Assembly (NCBI GenBank): GCA_937974245.1
Contig: CALJKV010000102.1
Coordinates: 1 to 64,000, forward strand
DNA length: 64,000 nucleotides
Source of the DNA: an uncultured Chloroflexota bacterium
Lineage (GTDB): Bacteria; Chloroflexota; Anaerolineae; Aggregatilineales; Phototrophicaceae
Direction: 5' to 3'
Shown here: piece by piece, positions 60,474-64,000 of the stretch
Position numbering within the stretch: the stretch's first letter is position 1
Layout of the letters: each line of letters opens with the position of its first letter
Made by a program: the position numbers and the translations under genes
The notes under the pieces: generated by a model
Databases searched by the model: none
The model's input: the letters and a program-made list of their open reading frames with translations, nothing else
Told to the model about the DNA's origin: nothing

Positions 60474-60502
60474 TTGATGGAAACCCGTTAGCATGGTACT
60501 TT
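60474..60502 (+). promoter_or_regulatory. Promoter for the LuxR-type histidine kinase gene
   Basis: TTGATG (60474-60479) and TACTTT (60497-60502) are 17 bases apart, 111 bases upstream of the ATG at 60614. The rest of the 217-base spacer shows no gene. Confidence 0.4.
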
Positions 60503-60613
60503 AGTAATGTATGTGATGTCTCAGTTCTGGCGAGATATTTTGCACTAAGGGTGGCATCACCTACCAGTTCGTTTAGTTTTTCACCTGATGATAATCAGGT
60601 TGAGGGCGGTAGT

Positions 60614-62470
60614 ATGGATAAACAAATAGCTGAAGCAACCTGGCGTGATTGGGCGCATTTCGGCTTACGCTGGTTATTCCTGGCGTTTATATCGTCATTG
60701 ATATATATCTCTCGCACCCAGGCTGGAATAGCCGTCAATGGTGACCTGGCGATTGCTTTTGTAATAAGTGCGGTGATGAATATTATCTTTGCGATATTTG
60801 TCCTGTACCCGACAGTGCACCGGGCACTACCTCACATCATCATCCTGGGGGATTGGCTCACCGTCGGAATTTTCGTATATCTGAGTGAGGGGCAACCACT
60901 GCTGGTTGTCGCTACCGGTGGCCTGGTGATGCTGTCCGGTCTGCTCCGTCTGGGACTTATAACCGGCATCATACAATCGGTTGGTATCATTGGTGTAACC
61001 GGTATTGCGCTGGGGGTGTACTTTGGCTTTGGGGAGCTTCAGGCGGAACTCACCAATCTGGTAACGCCATTCCTGCTGCTGTCGGTTATCGGCATAACCA
61101 CTGGTATCTGGTCGGTTGTCCTTAATCGTCAGCTCGAAAAGTACCGTACCCAGAGTACGAGAATCCATGCCAATCAAGATCGGAGAATCTCCCAGATACA
61201 GGAAAGCACCCGTGCGATCTACGATATGGCGGCAGCACTTGGGATGGCGAATAACTATCAGAAAGTGATGGACGCCGTACTCCAGGCCGGTTGGGTGGCA
61301 CTCCGTGAACCAGAGCGACGCGGCAACGAGCGGTTGGTCAGTGCGATCCTGCTCTACCGAGACAACGGCAAAGAACTTCAGGTGATAGGCGGGCGCGGCC
61401 TGACTCGTACCGATGACGGGCGCACCTTGGAGGCCGATTCGGGCATTATAGGCCAAACGATGAAAGACTGCGTGCCAACCTTCGGCGGTATGGCACGGAA
61501 AGACCCCGAATTGCAATATGTGGTTGCTTTCCAGGACACACGCTCGATTCTCAGCATTCCACTGCGGGCCGGCTTTGACAACTACGGTGTGCTTCTATAT
61601 GGCAGCAACAAACCAGACGCTTTTTCAGACGAGCACACCGAACTGCTGACTGTGATTGGCACTCAGGCCACGATTGCTCTGCAAAATGCATCGTTGTACC
61701 GGAACCTCCAGGAAGAACGCGATCGGATTGTAGAAATCGAAGAAGAGGCGCGTAAAAAATTAGCACGAGACCTACACGACGGCCCAACGCAGAGTATCGC
61801 CGCGATTGCGATGCGGATGGCGATTATCCAGCGGATGCTCGAAAAGACCCCTGATGAAGTGCCGCAAGAACTGCAAAAAGTGGAGGATCTGGCGCGTAAG
61901 ACCACCAAAGAAATCCGCCACATGCTCTTCACGCTTCGCCCACTTGTCCTGGAAAACCAGGGGTTGGAAGCGGCACTGCACCAGTTCGCTGAGAAAATGC
62001 AGGAAACACACAATCAGAATGTTAAAATCCAGGTTGGACCGAATACCGAGAAGATGCTCGATAGCAACCAGCAGGGTGTGATCTTCTACATTATTGAGGA
62101 AGCGGTGGGCAACGCCCGCAAGCACGCCCAGGCAGAAACTATCCGAGTGATGCTCCAGCAACAGGAAGACGTGGTGGTGGTACAGATCGCTGATAACGGC
62201 GTCGGGTTTGATACCGCTGCGGTACAATCAAATTATGACAGCCGGGGCAGCCTGGGGATGGTCAATATGCGGGAGCGTACCCAACTCCTGGATGGGTCAC
62301 TAAAAATAAACAGTGCCCGTGGTAAAGGAACGACCATCACTGTGCTGGTACCGATTAAAGACCCATCAGAGCGCCGTTCGGTAGATCGGACAGCCCGGCA
62401 CGCCCGCACCAAGCTGGACATCAAAGCCCAGGAACGGTTCCAGAACGAAACCGAGCAATCTTATTTTTAG
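60614..62470 (+). CDS. Membrane sensor histidine kinase of the NarX/LuxR-partner (HisKA_3) type
   Basis: A 618-residue kinase. Six or so transmembrane helices (about 15-175) are followed by a coiled-coil segment, a GAF domain (about 205-375, ending IGTQATIALQNASLY) and a HisKA_3 domain with the phospho-His in KKLARDLHDGPTQSIAA. The HATPase domain has EEAVGNARKHAQA, DNGVGFD and GSLGMVNMRERTQLL. Such kinases pair with LuxR/NarL-type regulators, none of which is in the window. The basic tail after the HATPase domain is unusual. ATG 60614 is preferred; GTG 60551 would add 21 residues. Confidence 0.85.
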   Translation: MDKQIAEATWRDWAHFGLRWLFLAFISSLIYISRTQAGIAVNGDLAIAFVISAVMNIIFAIFVLYPTVHRALPHIIILGDWLTVGIFVYLSEGQPLLVVATGGLVMLSGLLRLGLITGIIQSVGIIGVTGIALGVYFGFGELQAELTNLVTPFLLLSVIGITTGIWSVVLNRQLEKYRTQSTRIHANQDRRISQIQESTRAIYDMAAALGMANNYQKVMDAVLQAGWVALREPERRGNERLVSAILLYRDNGKELQVIGGRGLTRTDDGRTLEADSGIIGQTMKDCVPTFGGMARKDPELQYVVAFQDTRSILSIPLRAGFDNYGVLLYGSNKPDAFSDEHTELLTVIGTQATIALQNASLYRNLQEERDRIVEIEEEARKKLARDLHDGPTQSIAAIAMRMAIIQRMLEKTPDEVPQELQKVEDLARKTTKEIRHMLFTLRPLVLENQGLEAALHQFAEKMQETHNQNVKIQVGPNTEKMLDSNQQGVIFYIIEEAVGNARKHAQAETIRVMLQQQEDVVVVQIADNGVGFDTAAVQSNYDSRGSLGMVNMRERTQLLDGSLKINSARGKGTTITVLVPIKDPSERRSVDRTARHARTKLDIKAQERFQNETEQSYF

Positions 62471-62479
62471 TCGTATCCT

Positions 62480-63211
62480 ATGACCCACTCCTCGCTGGCC
62501 GCCGAGCGCGGTGAACCAAGTTATGTGTGGCGTGCCGGACAGGAACGCCGCCTGGAAATGATCGCGCATTGGACGAAGCTGCATGACGCACAGGTGCTGG
62601 TCGCGGGATGTGGCGTCGGGATGTATGCCGCGCAGTTTCGCCAGCGCTACACACCTCATGTAGAGGCCTTCGACATTGAAGCGGATCGAGTCTTGCAGGC
62701 ACAGGCCAATACGCCGCACGCCCTGGTCGCCGCGGCTGAGCATTTACCCTATCCATCCAACACCTTTGACACAATTCTCTCCCATGAAGTGTTAGAGCAT
62801 GTGACTGATGACCGCCAGTCCATTGCAGAAATGGCTCGCGTGTTGAAACCGGGCGGGCGCATCGTGATCTTCGTTCCCAACCGCTGGTATCCCTTCGAGA
62901 CACATGGGCATTACTGCCGCGGGACATACCACTTTGGCAACACCCCCCTGATTAACTATTTACCGGACAGCCTGCGCAATAGTCTCGCCCCCCATGTACG
63001 TGCTTATACCAAGCGCAAGCTGCGCCACCTATACGCCGGGCTACCGCTGCGTGTTATTAAGCACCGTCGCATTTACGGGGGATATGACAATATTATCGCC
63101 CGCCTGGGAGCGCCCGCTCGCCTGATCCGTGACACACTCTATCTATTTGAAGGCACACCGCTGGATACATTCGGCCTCTCACATCTGCTTATTCTGGAGA
63201 AGACATCCTGA
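62480..63211 (+). CDS. SAM-dependent methyltransferase
   Basis: A 243-residue class I methyltransferase. Motif I is VLVAGCGVGMYAAQF, the acidic residue ending strand 2 is in VEAFDIEAD, and the post-motif region LSHEVLEHVTDDRQSIAEMARVLKPGGRI is typical of the UbiE/Methyltransf_11 group. The C-terminal region FVPNRWYPFETHGHYCRGTYHFG is rich in His and Tyr. The substrate is unknown. It starts nine bases after the kinase stop and overlaps the next gene, so the three probably form one transcript. Confidence 0.82.
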   Translation: MTHSSLAAERGEPSYVWRAGQERRLEMIAHWTKLHDAQVLVAGCGVGMYAAQFRQRYTPHVEAFDIEADRVLQAQANTPHALVAAAEHLPYPSNTFDTILSHEVLEHVTDDRQSIAEMARVLKPGGRIVIFVPNRWYPFETHGHYCRGTYHFGNTPLINYLPDSLRNSLAPHVRAYTKRKLRHLYAGLPLRVIKHRRIYGGYDNIIARLGAPARLIRDTLYLFEGTPLDTFGLSHLLILEKTS

Positions 63212-64000
63212 CAACGCCGCTCCGCAGTTTTTATCTTCTTAACCCAGACATCGTATTTTTGAATCATGGTTCATTCGGCGCATGTCCGCTCCCAGTATTC
63301 GAAACCTATCAGGCATGGCAGCGTGAACTGGAACGCCAGCCAGTGGAGTTCCTGGGACGGCGATTTGATGGCCTGCTGTCTACAGCGCGGGAAAGCCTGG
63401 GGAAGTATTTCCATGCCGATCCCAACGACCTGGTCTATGTCACCAACGCCAGCGAGGGAATCAACCGGGTTGCCCGGTCACTCCCCTTGCGGCCAGGCGA
63501 TGAAATCCTGACCACAAACCACGAATACGGCGCGATGAACTTCACCTGGGACTATGTCTGCCAGAAAACCGGGGCACACTATATCCAGCATCCTGTCCCA
63601 CTGCCCGTGACGGATGCCGCCGCCCTGGTCGAGTCGCTGTGGAGCGCCGTCACGTCGCGCACGCGGGTGATCTTCATCAGCCATATCACCTCCCCCACCG
63701 CGTTGATTCTGCCGGTGGCCGAAGTATGCCGCAGAGCGCGAGAGGCTGGAATCTGGACAGTGATTGACGGAGCGCATGTGCCAGGGCAAATTCCCCTGGA
63801 CTTAACTGCCCTCAACGCCGATTTTTACAGTGGAAACTGCCATAAGTGGCTGGGCGCTCCCAAAGGGGCGGGCTTCCTGTATGCCCGGCATGACCTGCAA
63901 AGCATGATCGAACCCTCGGTAGTGAGTTGGGGCTGGCAGGAGCAGTACGGCTTTGTGGATCGTCACCAATGGCAGGGTACGCGCGACATCGCCGCTTATC
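63208..64000 (+). CDS. Class V aminotransferase, isopenicillin-N-epimerase-like (partial)
   Basis: The frame is open to the right edge (264 codons). It matches the PLP-dependent class V family: FLNHGSFGACPLPVFE near the N terminus, VTNASEGINRVARSL, TVIDGAHVPGQIPLDL with the PLP-binding Asp, and SGNCHKWLGAPKGAGFLYAR with the PLP-Lys. This is the isopenicillin-N epimerase/kynureninase-like subgroup; the true substrate is unknown. No ATG, GTG or TTG lies between the last upstream stop and residue 18 of the conserved region, so a CTG at 63208 is the likely start. It overlaps the methyltransferase TGA and has GGAGA at 63196-63200. Confidence 0.82.
   Translation, partial: MTTPLRSFYLLNPDIVFLNHGSFGACPLPVFETYQAWQRELERQPVEFLGRRFDGLLSTARESLGKYFHADPNDLVYVTNASEGINRVARSLPLRPGDEILTTNHEYGAMNFTWDYVCQKTGAHYIQHPVPLPVTDAAALVESLWSAVTSRTRVIFISHITSPTALILPVAEVCRRAREAGIWTVIDGAHVPGQIPLDLTALNADFYSGNCHKWLGAPKGAGFLYARHDLQSMIEPSVVSWGWQEQYGFVDRHQWQGTRDIAAY

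Noticed and set aside
60827..61516. 229-codon minus-strand open frame inside the LuxR-type kinase gene
   Set aside because: Antisense to transmembrane and GAF coding sequence with a recognised kinase frame; composition is not protein-like.

Overview
The window looks like chromosomal DNA of a member of the Chloroflexota, probably an Anaerolineae-type lineage. This is inferred from gene content, not from a marker gene. The pointers are secreted proteins with long Thr/Pro linkers, SH3/CARDB lipoproteins, receiver-Roadblock proteins with huge acidic linkers, TIR and Ser/Thr-kinase membrane proteins, and a complete mreBCD/min/rodA block. GC content looks moderate, and many genes start with GTG or TTG. 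I see no phage, insertion sequence, CRISPR array or rRNA. There is one tRNA, tRNA-Gln(CUG).

Layout. 0.3-6.8 kb: an SH3/CARDB lipoprotein, a secreted TIM-barrel glycosidase, a 1173-residue protein with a degenerate receiver, a Roadblock domain and a dead IS200-like transposase domain, and a DUF1801 protein. 6.9-11.6 kb: a tightly coupled five-gene operon with a split AtuA pair, a queuosine-salvage-like glycosylase carrying a possible Fe-S loop, a PfkB kinase and an MFS transporter. 11.8-16.6 kb: a KimA-like potassium transporter facing a USP protein and a KdpDE-like two-component pair. 16.8-27.8 kb: one long minus-strand block reading mreB, mreC, mreD, mrdA, an unknown membrane gene, minC, minD, minE, rodA, gltX and tRNA-Gln. 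It joins cell elongation, septum placement and glutamate/glutamine tRNA charging.

28-45.5 kb: tilS, a response regulator, a GH3 glycosidase, a MoCo-sulfurase-like PLP enzyme with an M24 peptidase, a glycosyltransferase/acetyltransferase group, a TPR protein, a double-HTH regulator, a GAF/PAS histidine kinase and a large APC permease. 45.7-47.3 kb: an acyl-CoA carboxylase beta subunit.

47.4-54.7 kb is the most unusual region. In order it encodes a membrane-anchored TIR protein with an ectodomain, a lipoprotein with the same four-cysteine ectodomain, a membrane kinase-like protein lacking the catalytic aspartate, a cytoplasmic HEAGH metallopeptidase, a cytoplasmic trypsin-like protease, and a small protein matching only that protease's N-terminal domain. 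This could be an undescribed signalling, stress or defence system.

54.7-64 kb: a secreted bactofilin-like membrane protein, a sugar nucleotidyltransferase, gatA (which fits indirect Gln-tRNA synthesis with gltX), an alpha/beta hydrolase, a LuxR-type histidine kinase, a methyltransferase, and a PLP aminotransferase that runs off the right edge and seems to start at CTG.
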